The translations under genes were made by a program, and so were the position numbers. Positions 17,297-28,324 of a stretch of DNA of 64,000 nucleotides are shown in pieces. The DNA lies in contig NZ_SHLA01000001.1 of the NCBI RefSeq assembly GCF_004217565.1, forward strand, positions 2,232,001-2,296,000. The letters run 5' to 3'. Origin of the DNA: Zhihengliuella halotolerans (GTDB taxonomy: Bacteria; Actinomycetota; Actinomycetes; Actinomycetales; Micrococcaceae). The notes under the pieces were generated by a model that worked only from the letters and a program-made list of their open reading frames with translations, had not been told where the DNA came from and ran no database searches. Within the stretch, counting starts at the first letter, position 1. Every line of letters begins with the position of its first letter.

Positions 17297-18403
17297 TTAC
17301 TTCTCACGCTTGTAGAACGGCAGGGCGACGACCTCGAACGGCTGTGGTTTACCGCGCAGGTCAACGTCCAGGGCGGTGCCGGGTTCGGCGAACTCGGCAT
17401 CGACGTAGGCCATCACGACCGGGTAGCCGAGGGTCGGCGACGGCTGGCCCGAGGTGACGACGCCGATCTCGGCCCCGTCCTTGAGCACCGCGTAGCCCGT
17501 GCGCCCGGCGCGACGTCCGAGGCCCTTGAGCCCGACGAGCCGCCGGCTCGTGCCCGCGGCCTTGGCCTCCTCGAGCGCGGCGCGCCCGACGAAGTCGCCC
17601 TCCTTCTTGAGGGAGACGATCGGGCCGAGGCCGGCGTCGTACGGGGTGGTCTCCAGGCCCAGCTCGTTGCCGTAGAGCGGCATGCCGGCCTCGAGGCGCA
17701 GCGAATCGCGCGCCGCCAGGCCCGCCGGGATCAGCCCGGAGCCGTCTCCGGCGGCGAGCAGCGCGCGCCACAGCGCGACGGCGTCGTCGTTGGAGACGTA
17801 GAGCTCGAACCCGTCCTCGCCGGTGTAGCCGGTGCGGGCGAGCAGCACGTCGATGCCGGCGACCGTGATGTCGTCCGCCGCGTAATACGGCATATCGGTG
17901 ACGATGGACGCAGACTCGGCCGCGACCTGCGTGAGCAGGATCCCCTCCGCGGCCGGCCCCTGCAGCGCGATCATCGAGGTCTCGGCGGACGCGTCGCGCA
18001 CCTCGACCTCGAAGTTCGCAGCCCGCTCGGACAGGTCGGCGGCCACTGTCGGTGCGTTGCCCGCGTTGGAGACGACGAGGAACGTCGTCTCGCCGCGGCG
18101 GTAGACGATGAGGTCGTCGATGATGCCGCCGGCGGCGTTGACGATCATCGTGTACTTCGCCTTGCCGACCTTGACTGCGGCCAGGTTGCCGACGAGGGCG
18201 TAGTTCAGGAACTCGGCGGCGGCCGGTCCCTCGATCCAGATCTCGCCCATGTGGGAGATGTCGAACAACCCGGCGGCCTCACGGACGGCCTGGTGCTCGG
18301 CCAGCTCGGAGGCGTACTTCAGAGGCATGTCCCAGCCGCCGAAGTCCGTGAAGGAGGCGCCGAGGGCACCGTGTTCTGCGTGGAGCGCGGTTTTCTGCGT
18401 CAT
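17297..18403 (-). CDS. gcvT: Glycine cleavage system T protein (aminomethyltransferase)
   Basis: A 368-residue tetrahydrofolate-dependent enzyme. It takes the aminomethyl group from lipoylated GcvH, releasing ammonia and forming 5,10-methylene-THF. The N-terminus TALHAEHGALGASFTDFGGW followed by DMPLKY, and internal motifs DISHMGEI, RTGYTGEDGFELY and GLAARDSLRLEAGM, are characteristic. The folate-binding aspartate lies in the DISHMGE region. It follows gcvP by 19 bases in the gcvPTH operon. Confidence 0.97.
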   Translation of the reverse strand: MTQKTALHAEHGALGASFTDFGGWDMPLKYASELAEHQAVREAAGLFDISHMGEIWIEGPAAAEFLNYALVGNLAAVKVGKAKYTMIVNAAGGIIDDLIVYRRGETTFLVVSNAGNAPTVAADLSERAANFEVEVRDASAETSMIALQGPAAEGILLTQVAAESASIVTDMPYYAADDITVAGIDVLLARTGYTGEDGFELYVSNDDAVALWRALLAAGDGSGLIPAGLAARDSLRLEAGMPLYGNELGLETTPYDAGLGPIVSLKKEGDFVGRAALEEAKAAGTSRRLVGLKGLGRRAGRTGYAVLKDGAEIGVVTSGQPSPTLGYPVVMAYVDAEFAEPGTALDVDLRGKPQPFEVVALPFYKREK

Positions 18404-18422
18404 GATGTGCGTGTCCTCTCGG

Positions 18423-21338
<2,916 letters not shown>

Positions 21339-21411
21339 CGGTGGAGACTTCCTGGTCGGCGAAGCGGGCTGTCGCGATCGCGGCGCCGCTGAGGACGCCG
21401 GAGGCTGTTTC

Positions 21412-21618
21412 CCTCCCCGCTCTGTAGTGAACCTGAGAGTTTCCGCGCCTGACTGCCATGCGCTTGCACCTTCGGTGAGCGTGCCGGCCGCGCAACGCGG
21501 CTGGCCCACTGCTTTCCAGAGTCGCCTCCTCGCGGCGGTGCGGGTGCCTGAGAGATTCCCGGGGAGGAAATTGCTCCTACGGCGCCCGACCGTGGCTTCG
21601 GCCGGGACTCTCCCGCCG
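21412..21618 (-). ncRNA. Tandem glycine riboswitch controlling gcvPTH
   Basis: On the minus strand, two glycine aptamers lie head to tail about 75 bases upstream of gcvP. Aptamer 1 runs from GGGAGAGTCCCGG through GCGCCGTAGGAGCAA and AATCTCTCAGGCACC to CGACTCTGG. Aptamer 2 contains CACCGAAGGTGCAAGCGC, GGAAACTCTCAGGTTC and the closing ACAGAGCGGGGAGG. The paired CTCTCAGG boxes and the GCGCCG-AAGGxGCAA motifs are diagnostic. Glycine binding normally turns such leaders on. The expression platform is not obvious between 21339 and 21411. Confidence 0.95.
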
Positions 21619-21712
21619 CGTGTCGAAAGCGTGCGTCCGGCGGCGCAATGCCGCCGGTCACAGCTCCATCATAGTTGGAGGCCCGGGCACCGCCAACACG
21701 AGGGCCGGTTCG

Positions 21713-22342
21713 TCAGACGTCGTTGGTGCGGATCGTCCCGCCGCCGGCGAGCGGAACGTGCCACTCAAGCCGGATGGAGAGCACGCGCAGGACGAAGACG
21801 AAGACCGCGATCAGGCAGCCGGCGACGACGCCGAACCACCCGAGCTCGAGCGTCAGCACGGTCAGGGCCGCCCCCAGCATGGCGGGGATCGCGTAGACGC
21901 CGCGCGGGTTGAAGACCTGCGGCACCTCGTTGGCGACGACGTCGCGCATGACGCCGCCGCCCACCGCGGTCGTCAGGCCCAGCAGCGCGGCCGACACGGC
22001 GTGCAGCCCGGCCTCGTGCGCCGTGATCGTGCCGACGATGCAGAACAGGGCCAGCCCGCCGGCGTCGAACAGCAGCAGGGGGCGGCGCACCCGCGTCTCG
22101 TGGACCACGCGGGTCGCCACGAGCAGTGTCGCGAGCACGGGCGGCAGGAGGTAGACCGGCTGGGCGAACGCGTTGGGCACGCCCTGGCCGATGATCACAT
22201 CGCGGCACACACCGCCGCCGAGGCCGACGAGCGAGGCGAGCAGGAGGGAGCCGACGACATCGAACTTCTTGCGCGCGGCCAGCAGGGAGCCGGAGACCGC
22301 GAAGAAGAAGGTGCCGAGGAGATCGAGAAGAAGCATGGACAT
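21713..22342 (-). CDS. UPF0126/TRIC family membrane protein, possible glycine transporter
   Basis: A 209-residue polytopic protein made of two repeats of the UPF0126 (TRIC-like) unit, each with a glycine-rich signature: SLVGLGGGVCRDVIIGQ and GLTTAVGGGVMRDVVANEVP. Bacterial family members form trimeric channels, and some have been assigned as glycine transporters from mutant fitness data. It lies directly upstream of the glycine riboswitch and gcv genes on the same strand, about 95 bases from the riboswitch start, which fits glycine transport. It has no riboswitch of its own that I can see. The role is inferred; cation channel activity is the alternative. Confidence 0.88.
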   Translation of the reverse strand: MSMLLLDLLGTFFFAVSGSLLAARKKFDVVGSLLLASLVGLGGGVCRDVIIGQGVPNAFAQPVYLLPPVLATLLVATRVVHETRVRRPLLLFDAGGLALFCIVGTITAHEAGLHAVSAALLGLTTAVGGGVMRDVVANEVPQVFNPRGVYAIPAMLGAALTVLTLELGWFGVVAGCLIAVFVFVLRVLSIRLEWHVPLAGGGTIRTNDV

Positions 22343-22390
22343 CGCTTCAGGATCCTAGCCGCCCGGCGCCGCCCGTGCACGGCGGGGGCG

Positions 22391-23278
22391 TCAGCGGGCG
22401 GCGGCGCGCGTCCGGCGTGCCACGGGCGCCCACACCACGACGACGGCGGCGCCCCACACCGCCCAGCTGAGGCCCTGGTGGCCCCAGTAGGCGCCGTCGG
22501 GCAGGGCGGACGTCTCCGACATGAGGTTCGAGTAGGCGAAGACCAGCACCGTGTTCAGCATCGCGTGGCCGGCGACCGCCGGCCACACCGACCGGCTCAG
22601 CCAGCGCACGCCGGCGAGCACGAAGGAGGCCAGGAAGAGATTGACGGTGGTGGCGAGGACCTCGCGCCAGGAGGAGACGCCGTCGAGCGCGTAGGCCGCG
22701 GTCAGCGGGACGTGCCAGAGCGCCCAGAACGCGCCGATCGCTGCCGTGGAGCGCCAGAACCCCCAGGCCGCGAGCGTCGAGGCGAGGTACCCGCGCCAGG
22801 CGAACTCCTCGCCGAAGGTCAAGAGCATCGTGGCGGCGGCCAGCGGCAGCACCCAGACTGCCAGCCCGCGCGCATCCGCGCCCGGGGCGAACTCGACGAA
22901 CCCGAGGGCGGATGAGGCGGCGATCACGGCGGCCGGAATCGCGATCATGAGACCGAGCAGCGCCGCCGTCGTCCCGGCGATCCGCCCGGGCGACGCGCCG
23001 CGCAGCCCGGCCCAGCGCAGCAGCTGCACCGGCCGGCCGAACGCGAAGTGCAAGGCGAGGACGACGACGGCCGGCGCCCACATGACCGCTGGCGTGAGCA
23101 CTCCGAGATAGCCGGAATCGGCGCCGGCGAGCGCGGGCGCGCAGAGAGCGAGCACGAGCGCGAGCATGACGGCTCCGAACACCGTCAGGAAGCGCGGCGC
23201 CCAGGCGGGCAGGTTGCCGTCGCGGCGGGAGGGCAGGCGCACGGCGGCGGCGGGTGCGGGCGATGAGGTGGTGGTCAT
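22391..23278 (-). CDS. CPBP-family intramembrane metalloprotease
   Basis: A 295-residue membrane protein of the CAAX protease/bacteriocin-processing (ABI) family. The catalytic motif GEEFAWRGYL (EExxxR, about residue 158) is intact, with later metal-ligand histidines in LWHVPLTAAYAL and AGHAMLNTVL. Hydrophobic helices fill the protein after a Pro/Arg-rich N-terminus. The ATG at 23278 is the best start; ATG at 23287 and the frame start at 23314 are alternatives. It lies 48 bases upstream of the UPF0126 gene on the same strand. Substrate unknown; such proteins serve in bacteriocin immunity or membrane-protein processing. Confidence 0.87.
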   Translation of the reverse strand: MTTTSSPAPAAAVRLPSRRDGNLPAWAPRFLTVFGAVMLALVLALCAPALAGADSGYLGVLTPAVMWAPAVVVLALHFAFGRPVQLLRWAGLRGASPGRIAGTTAALLGLMIAIPAAVIAASSALGFVEFAPGADARGLAVWVLPLAAATMLLTFGEEFAWRGYLASTLAAWGFWRSTAAIGAFWALWHVPLTAAYALDGVSSWREVLATTVNLFLASFVLAGVRWLSRSVWPAVAGHAMLNTVLVFAYSNLMSETSALPDGAYWGHQGLSWAVWGAAVVVVWAPVARRTRAAAR

Positions 23279-23388
23279 GTCCACCATGGTTCGCCGGCCG
23301 CGGGCCGATTCCAAGGCTTATCCGGCGATTTCAGGGCGAACCCCGGCCGGACCCGGGTCCTCCCCGAGCCGAGCCCCGGGGTCCTCCC

Positions 23389-24168
23389 CTACTCCGGGTA
23401 GACCTGAACGTAGTCGGGGTACTTCGGGTCCATCCGATCGCCCGAGCTCTTGCCGGTCAGGCGGCGCTGCACCCACGGCAGCAGGTGGGTCTTCGCCCAC
23501 TGCGCGTTCTGCTTGATCTCCTCGACGCGGCCGCGGGAGGCGGACGTGTGCAGTTCCGGGACCTCGATCGTGTGGTCCAGACGCAGCAGTTCGAGGATGT
23601 GCGTGGCCATGAGGCAGTGGCCCGAGGTGTTCATGTGCAGCCGGTCCTCGTCCCAGTAGCCGATGTTCTGGAACTCGCGCCAGCGCCAGTAGTCGGCGAT
23701 CACGATCCCGCGCCGGTCGGCGATCTCGCGCAGACGCTCGTTGAACAGCGCCACGCGCCCCAGGGTGGCACTGAAGATGGGCGACTCGGACACGTCGAAC
23801 CCGGTGAAGACGACGACGTCGGCTCCGGTCGCCTTGAGCTCGCCCAGGGCGTCGTCCAGCTGGGCGACGATGGCCTCGACGTCGACGCGCGGGCGCAGGA
23901 TGTCGTTGCCGCCGGCGGAGACGGTCACGAGTGTCGGTTTTAGCGCGATGGCCTGCGGCACCTGCTCGGCGACGATCTGGGGCAGCTTCCGCCCGCGGAT
24001 GGCCAGGTTGGCGTAGCCCCAGGCCGGGTCGGCGGTGATCAGCTGCTCGGCGACGCGGTCGGCCCAGCCCCGTACCCCGTTGGGCCGGTCGGGCGCGGGG
24101 TCCCCGACACCCTCGCTGAAGGAATCTCCAATGGCAACGTATCGCTTCTCGAAATCCACGTCCTTCAC
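23389..24168 (-). CDS. SGNH/GDSL hydrolase
   Basis: About 259 residues of the SGNH hydrolase superfamily (esterase/lipase-like). Block I is YVAIGDSFSEGVGDP with the nucleophilic Ser, block III SAGGNDILRP, and the Asp-x-x-His of block V is probably DRLH just before MNTSGHCLMA. No signal peptide is seen, so it is likely cytoplasmic. The start is uncertain: GTGs at 24168 and 24159 give a start close to the conserved domain, and the frame runs on to a TTG at 24219. It ends in QVYPE. Substrate unknown. Confidence 0.88.
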   Translation of the reverse strand: MKDVDFEKRYVAIGDSFSEGVGDPAPDRPNGVRGWADRVAEQLITADPAWGYANLAIRGRKLPQIVAEQVPQAIALKPTLVTVSAGGNDILRPRVDVEAIVAQLDDALGELKATGADVVVFTGFDVSESPIFSATLGRVALFNERLREIADRRGIVIADYWRWREFQNIGYWDEDRLHMNTSGHCLMATHILELLRLDHTIEVPELHTSASRGRVEEIKQNAQWAKTHLLPWVQRRLTGKSSGDRMDPKYPDYVQVYPE

Positions 24169-24227
24169 GATAGACCACTGCGCACCGGCCCCGCGCCATT
24201 GCGGCACGCGCGGCCGCAATCGGGGCT

Positions 24228-25427
24228 CTACGCGACGAGCGCCTTCAACACGGCCTGGCGCACACTGAGGCTCAGTCGGCCGTTGCGCCCGAGCGTGCCC
24301 ATCTCCTCGGCTCGTGCCGGGACGTAGCCGAACGCAATCCCGTAGGCGGGATCCGCGTAGCCGAACGCCCCGTTCGCGCCCTCGTGGCCGAAGACCCGCC
24401 AGGACCCGAAGTCCTTCTCCGGGGTCGGCTTCATGAACACCACGCCGAACGCCTTGAGCCCGCCATCGGCCCGGTCGAGGCCGAAGACCTGATCCTCGGC
24501 CATGATCGTCTGAGTGTGCTCCGTCAGCAGGGGCGCGCTGCGCGTGCCGTCCTCGAGGACGACGCCGGTGCTCGCGGCCGCGTACAGCCTCGCCAGCCCG
24601 CGGGCGTTGGCGACGCCGCCGGCCGAGGTCATGCCGACCGCGCGGATCTCGCGGCTGTTCGGCAGGTCGAGCAGATCGCCGGGCTGCCCGTCCTCCCGGG
24701 TGAAGCCGCCGGTCGAGTTGAACGCGGTCCCGAGGTAGCCGTACGGGTCAATGAAGGGCAGGGGCGCGGCCGCGGGCTTGAGCACGTCCCGGTAGCGCGG
24801 CTCCTCGGACTCCGGCAGCCCCAGGTAGAAGTCGACGCCGTGCGGGGCGCGGACGCGCTCCTCGTAGACCTCCTGCAGGGTCCGGCCGGTGATGCGGCGG
24901 ACGAGTTCCTCCATGAGGATGCCGATGCTCAACCCGTGGTACGAGAACGCGATCCCCGGGCGCCAGTTGGGCGGCTCTGCGGCCAGTCGGGCCGCGGCGA
25001 GTGCCGAGTTGTTGTACTCCTCCGCGGTGAAGCCGCCGGCGACGCCGAGGGAGCCGGCCTGGTGGCTCAGGGCTTGGCGGACGGTCGTGGTCTCTTTGCC
25101 GGCCTGCCCGTAGTCGGGCCAGTAGGCCGCGACGGTCGCGTCGAGATCCAGCAGCCCGTCCTGCACGAGCAGAGCGATCACGATCGCGCCGGCGCCCTTG
25201 CTGCACGAGAAGACGCCGGTCAGCGCCTCGGCCCCGAACGCCGGGTCGTCGGGGCCCGCATCGGCGCCCACACCGGCCTGCGGCGCGCAATCGGGCCCGA
25301 CGGCGAGATCGAGCACGAGCTCACCCTCGTAGTACACGGCCAGCTGCCCGGCGTAGTCCGGATCCTCCTGGCCGAAGCGTTCGAAGAGCTCGGCGACGGA
25401 CGTGAAGCGCGGGTCGGTCTCGGTCAC
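24228..25427 (-). CDS. Serine hydrolase, class C beta-lactamase/EstB family
   Basis: A 399-residue esterase or peptidase with the beta-lactamase fold. The S-x-x-K nucleophile motif is SCSK in GVFSCSKGAGAIV (about residues 74-77), and the tyrosine motif is probably in FSYHGLSIGILM. No signal peptide is present, so it is likely a cytoplasmic esterase of the EstB/LACTB type rather than a resistance beta-lactamase. The GTG at 25427 follows GGAAGG by six bases and gives VTETDPRFTSV, the usual start; the longer frame is rejected. It lies 50 bases downstream of the RNase HI fusion gene on the same strand. Confidence 0.9.
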   Translation of the reverse strand: MTETDPRFTSVAELFERFGQEDPDYAGQLAVYYEGELVLDLAVGPDCAPQAGVGADAGPDDPAFGAEALTGVFSCSKGAGAIVIALLVQDGLLDLDATVAAYWPDYGQAGKETTTVRQALSHQAGSLGVAGGFTAEEYNNSALAAARLAAEPPNWRPGIAFSYHGLSIGILMEELVRRITGRTLQEVYEERVRAPHGVDFYLGLPESEEPRYRDVLKPAAAPLPFIDPYGYLGTAFNSTGGFTREDGQPGDLLDLPNSREIRAVGMTSAGGVANARGLARLYAAASTGVVLEDGTRSAPLLTEHTQTIMAEDQVFGLDRADGGLKAFGVVFMKPTPEKDFGSWRVFGHEGANGAFGYADPAYGIAFGYVPARAEEMGTLGRNGRLSLSVRQAVLKALVA

Positions 25428-25477
25428 GGGTTTCCTTCCGATGTGTGGTCTGCGAGCAGTGCGGGCCAGCGGGCGGC

Positions 25478-26440
25478 CTAGCGCTCGGGCGTGGACTGGC
25501 GGAAGCGCAGGCGCCACCGCCCGTCTGCCTGCACCCAGAGCGAGGCGACGATGGTGGCGTAACCGGTGCCCGAGAGCCGGTAGGTGAGCAGCACGGTGTC
25601 GGCAATCGTCACGGCGTCGAGCAGCTCGAACGTGCCCGCGGGGGCCGCGGCGGACTCTTCAAGGACGGCGATCGCGGTGTCTCGGTCGTGCAAGTCCCCG
25701 TGGGAGCCGATCTGCCGGAAGTCGGCGTGCAGCAGATAGGAGACGGCCGAGGCGTCGGCTCGGACCTCGGGCTCGAGCAGCTCGCGCTCAAGGGTGACGA
25801 CGGCGTCCAGCACCGCGTTGCCCGTCCCGGTCTCCTGGACGCCCTCGAGCGAGGAGAACAGGTCGGGCTCCGTGCCGTTCGCGACAGCGGTGGCCGAGGA
25901 CGGGGCGGCCCGCGTCGGCACTGACGACGCGGGCGCCGTCGTCGTGCCCTGTGCGCCGGCGGCCGCCGGAGGGGCGCCGACGAGGCCGGGACCGGCGTCC
26001 GGAGCGACACCGCGCTGGTGGGCGGTCGCGGCGGCGCGGGCGCGGACGTCGGCGGCCTCGTTCAGGTCGTGGCCGGCATGACCCTTGACCCATTCGAACG
26101 TGTAGGTGCGGCCGGCGAGCGCGGCGTCGATCTGCTTGAGCAGCTCGACGTTGAGGACCGGCTTGCCGTCGGCCTTCTTCCAGCCCTTCCGCTTCCAGCC
26201 GGGCATCCACTTGGTCACGGAGTTGATGACGTACTGCGAGTCGCAGAGGATGTGCAGCGGCTCGTCCGGGCGGTCGGCCGTGGCGTTGAGCAGGTCCAGC
26301 ACCGCCATGAGCTCACCCATGTTGTTGGTGCCGTGGTCCCACCCGCCGGCGCGCCAGTTCGCATCGTCGATGTACCAGGCCCAACCGGACGGGCCGGGGT
26401 TGCCGAGCGCGGATCCATCGGCGGCAGCGGTGATCGTCAT
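25478..26440 (-). CDS. Ribonuclease HI fused to a SnoaL/DUF4440-like domain
   Basis: A 320-residue protein. Residues 1-140 are RNase HI, which cuts the RNA strand of RNA-DNA hybrids. The carboxylates D8 (AAADGSALGNPG), E43 (NNMGELMAV), D67 (LCDSQYVIN) and D131 (NEAADVRAR) are present with histidines at 121 and 124. A flexible Ala/Pro/Thr linker (about 140-190) leads to a C-terminal NTF2-like domain resembling DUF4440 (LDAVVTLERELLEPEVRADA, then the beta strands TVLLTYRLSG). The role of the added domain is unknown. The ATG at 26440 places the first catalytic Asp at the usual distance. Confidence 0.88.
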   Translation of the reverse strand: MTITAAADGSALGNPGPSGWAWYIDDANWRAGGWDHGTNNMGELMAVLDLLNATADRPDEPLHILCDSQYVINSVTKWMPGWKRKGWKKADGKPVLNVELLKQIDAALAGRTYTFEWVKGHAGHDLNEAADVRARAAATAHQRGVAPDAGPGLVGAPPAAAGAQGTTTAPASSVPTRAAPSSATAVANGTEPDLFSSLEGVQETGTGNAVLDAVVTLERELLEPEVRADASAVSYLLHADFRQIGSHGDLHDRDTAIAVLEESAAAPAGTFELLDAVTIADTVLLTYRLSGTGYATIVASLWVQADGRWRLRFRQSTPER

Positions 26441-26548
26441 GGCGTCAATCCTGCCATGTCGGACCCGCAGAACAGGTGCGGGCGGTCATCGGGGCGCGGG
26501 GCGGAGCGGGTCGCCTCCCCGCCGACGATTGGACGCATTCGAAGAAAA

Positions 26549-26564
26549 TGTGAGAAGCTTCACA
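26549..26564. promoter_or_regulatory. Perfect CRP/GlxR-type binding site upstream of the alanine symporter
   Basis: TGTGA-gaagct-TCACA matches the CRP/GlxR consensus TGTGA-N6-TCACA exactly. It lies 88 bases before the symporter start in an unusually AT-rich intergenic stretch, suggesting cAMP-dependent control. Confidence 0.75.
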
Positions 26565-26596
26565 GGTTTTGCTGTGGTGTGCAACATAGATGACAT

Positions 26597-26614
26597 CAAT
26601 GACGTGCATCATTG
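26597..26614. promoter_or_regulatory. Second palindrome upstream of the alanine symporter
   Basis: CAATGA-cgtgca-TCATTG is a perfect 6-bp inverted repeat with a 6-base spacer, 38 bases before the symporter start. It is a candidate site for another dimeric regulator; the family is not recognised. Confidence 0.5.
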
Positions 26615-26652
26615 GACGCATCACTTGAACCTTCATGGAGGATCCTCACACA

Positions 26653-28191
26653 ATGAGCGAAGTCTTATCCGCAATCAACGACGTTATCTGGAGTGACTGG
26701 CTGGTCTACCTGTGCCTCGCCAGCGGCGTCTACTTCTCCGTCCGCTCCCGCTTCCTGCAGGTGCGGCACATCAAGGGCATGGTCGAGCAGCTGGTGCGGG
26801 GCGAGCGTTCGCCGTCCGGCGTCTCCTCCTTCCAGGCCCTCGCCATGTCCCTCTCCGGCCGCGTCGGCACCGGCAACATCGCCGGTGTCGCCACTGCGAT
26901 CGCCTTCGGCGGCCCTGGCGCACTGTTCTGGATGTGGATGGTCGCCTTCCTCGGCGCATCGACCTCCTTCATCGAGTCGACGCTCGGCCAGATCTACAAG
27001 ACCCGCGACCCGCTGACTGGCGAGTACCGCGGCGGCCCCGCCTACTACCTCTCCCGCGCGCTCGCCCACACCAGGGGCGCCCCGTTCTTCAAGGTCTACG
27101 GCTACGTCTTCGCCGCCGTGACCGTGATCGCCTGCGGCGTCCTGCTGCCGGGCGTTCAGGCCAACTCGATGGCCACCGCGATCGACGGCGCCTGGGCCCT
27201 GCCCTCGTGGTCCGTCGCCGTCGGCGCCGTCATCGTCCTGGCGTTCGTGATCATCGGCGGCGTCAAGCGCATCGCCAACTTCGCCTCCTTCGTCGTGCCG
27301 TTCATGGCCGTTGCCTACATCGTCCTGGCTCTGATCGTGGTGTTCGCGAACGCCTCTGCACTGCCGGAGATGTTCTCGATGGTCTTCCGCGCAGCATTCG
27401 GCATGGACGCCGCTTTCGGCGCCGTCGTCGGTCTGGCCGTGATGTGGGGCGTCAAGCGCGGCGTCTACTCGAACGAAGCCGGTCAGGGCACGGGCCCACA
27501 CGCAGCCGCAGCCGCCGAGGTCTCGCACCCGGCCAAGCAGGGCCTCGTGCAGTCCTTCGCCGTCTACATCGACACCCTGTTCGTCTGCTCGGCCACGGGC
27601 TTCCTGATCCTCTCCACCGGCGCCTACCGCGTGCATGAGGGCGGAAGCTCCGACGGCCCGGTGCTCGCCGAGGGCGGGCTGCTCTCGAGCACCGCCGTCG
27701 TGGGACCGCAGTTCGTGCAGGCCGGCTTCGACAGCGTCTTCGCCGGCTTCGGCGCCTCGTTCATCGCGGTCACGCTGATGTTCTTCTGCCTGACCACGAT
27801 CATCGCGTACTACTACATGGCCGAGACCAACCTGCGCTTCCTCGTGGGCAAGTCCTCGAAGACGCTCATTCCGGGCATCAAGGCCAGCATCGGCCGCGTG
27901 ACCACCATGGCCCTGCAGGTCGCGATCCTCATCGCCGTCGCGTACGGCTGTGTGAACACCGCGGACAACGCGTGGGCGATGGGCGACATCGGCGTGGGCC
28001 TCATGGCCTGGCTGAACATCATCGGCATCCTGATCCTGCAGCAGCCGGCGTTCAAGGCGCTCAAGGACTTCGAGGCGCAGAAGAAGCTGGGGCTGGACCC
28101 CGTCTTCGACCCGAAGGTCCTGAACATCGTCGGCGCCACGTTCTGGGAGACCTACAAGACGGACCGCGAGAAGGAAAAGGCCAAACTGTAG
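26653..28191 (+). CDS. Alanine/glycine:cation symporter (AGCS family)
   Basis: A 512-residue, roughly ten-helix sodium- or proton-coupled transporter of alanine, glycine or similar small amino acids (AlsT/DagA type). Family signatures include SLSGRVGTGNIAGVATAIAF, GGPGALFWMWMVAFLGA, YSNEAGQGTGPHAAAAAEV and AYYYMAETNLRF. I prefer the ATG at 26653 with GGAGG upstream; an ATG at 26635 lacks a ribosome site. The AT-rich leader holds a perfect CRP-type site and a second palindrome, and a large terminator follows. It fits with the window's glycine/serine catabolic genes but is not linked to them in an operon. Confidence 0.95.
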   Translation: MSEVLSAINDVIWSDWLVYLCLASGVYFSVRSRFLQVRHIKGMVEQLVRGERSPSGVSSFQALAMSLSGRVGTGNIAGVATAIAFGGPGALFWMWMVAFLGASTSFIESTLGQIYKTRDPLTGEYRGGPAYYLSRALAHTRGAPFFKVYGYVFAAVTVIACGVLLPGVQANSMATAIDGAWALPSWSVAVGAVIVLAFVIIGGVKRIANFASFVVPFMAVAYIVLALIVVFANASALPEMFSMVFRAAFGMDAAFGAVVGLAVMWGVKRGVYSNEAGQGTGPHAAAAAEVSHPAKQGLVQSFAVYIDTLFVCSATGFLILSTGAYRVHEGGSSDGPVLAEGGLLSSTAVVGPQFVQAGFDSVFAGFGASFIAVTLMFFCLTTIIAYYYMAETNLRFLVGKSSKTLIPGIKASIGRVTTMALQVAILIAVAYGCVNTADNAWAMGDIGVGLMAWLNIIGILILQQPAFKALKDFEAQKKLGLDPVFDPKVLNIVGATFWETYKTDREKEKAKL

Positions 28192-28250
28192 TCCCCCGCA
28201 CGACGTGCGCCCCGCTCATCCCGGGGCGCGCGGCATCACTCGCACAGACG

Positions 28251-28307
28251 AAAGCCGGCGTTCCGCCGTCGTACTTGATCCGTACGACGGCGGGGCGCCG
28301 GCTTTTC
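28251..28307 (+). terminator. Large terminator after the alanine symporter
   Basis: AAAGCCGGCG...GTAC pairs with GTAC...CGCCGGCTTTT to give a stem of over 20 bp with a 7-base loop and a T-tail at 28303-28306. It also separates the symporter from the convergent thiol transferase gene. Confidence 0.9.
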
Positions 28308-28324
28308 GCGTTCCCGTCGACGCC

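Noticed and set aside
24169-24219. TTG start for the SGNH hydrolase
   Set aside because: No ribosome site, and the added residues are Arg/Pro/Gly-rich without resemblance to the family start.
28202-28234. A second terminator just after the symporter stop (GCGCCCC/CGGGGCGCG)
   Set aside because: The inverted repeat is short with no T-run and the much stronger T-tailed hairpin follows at once, so I did not list it separately.
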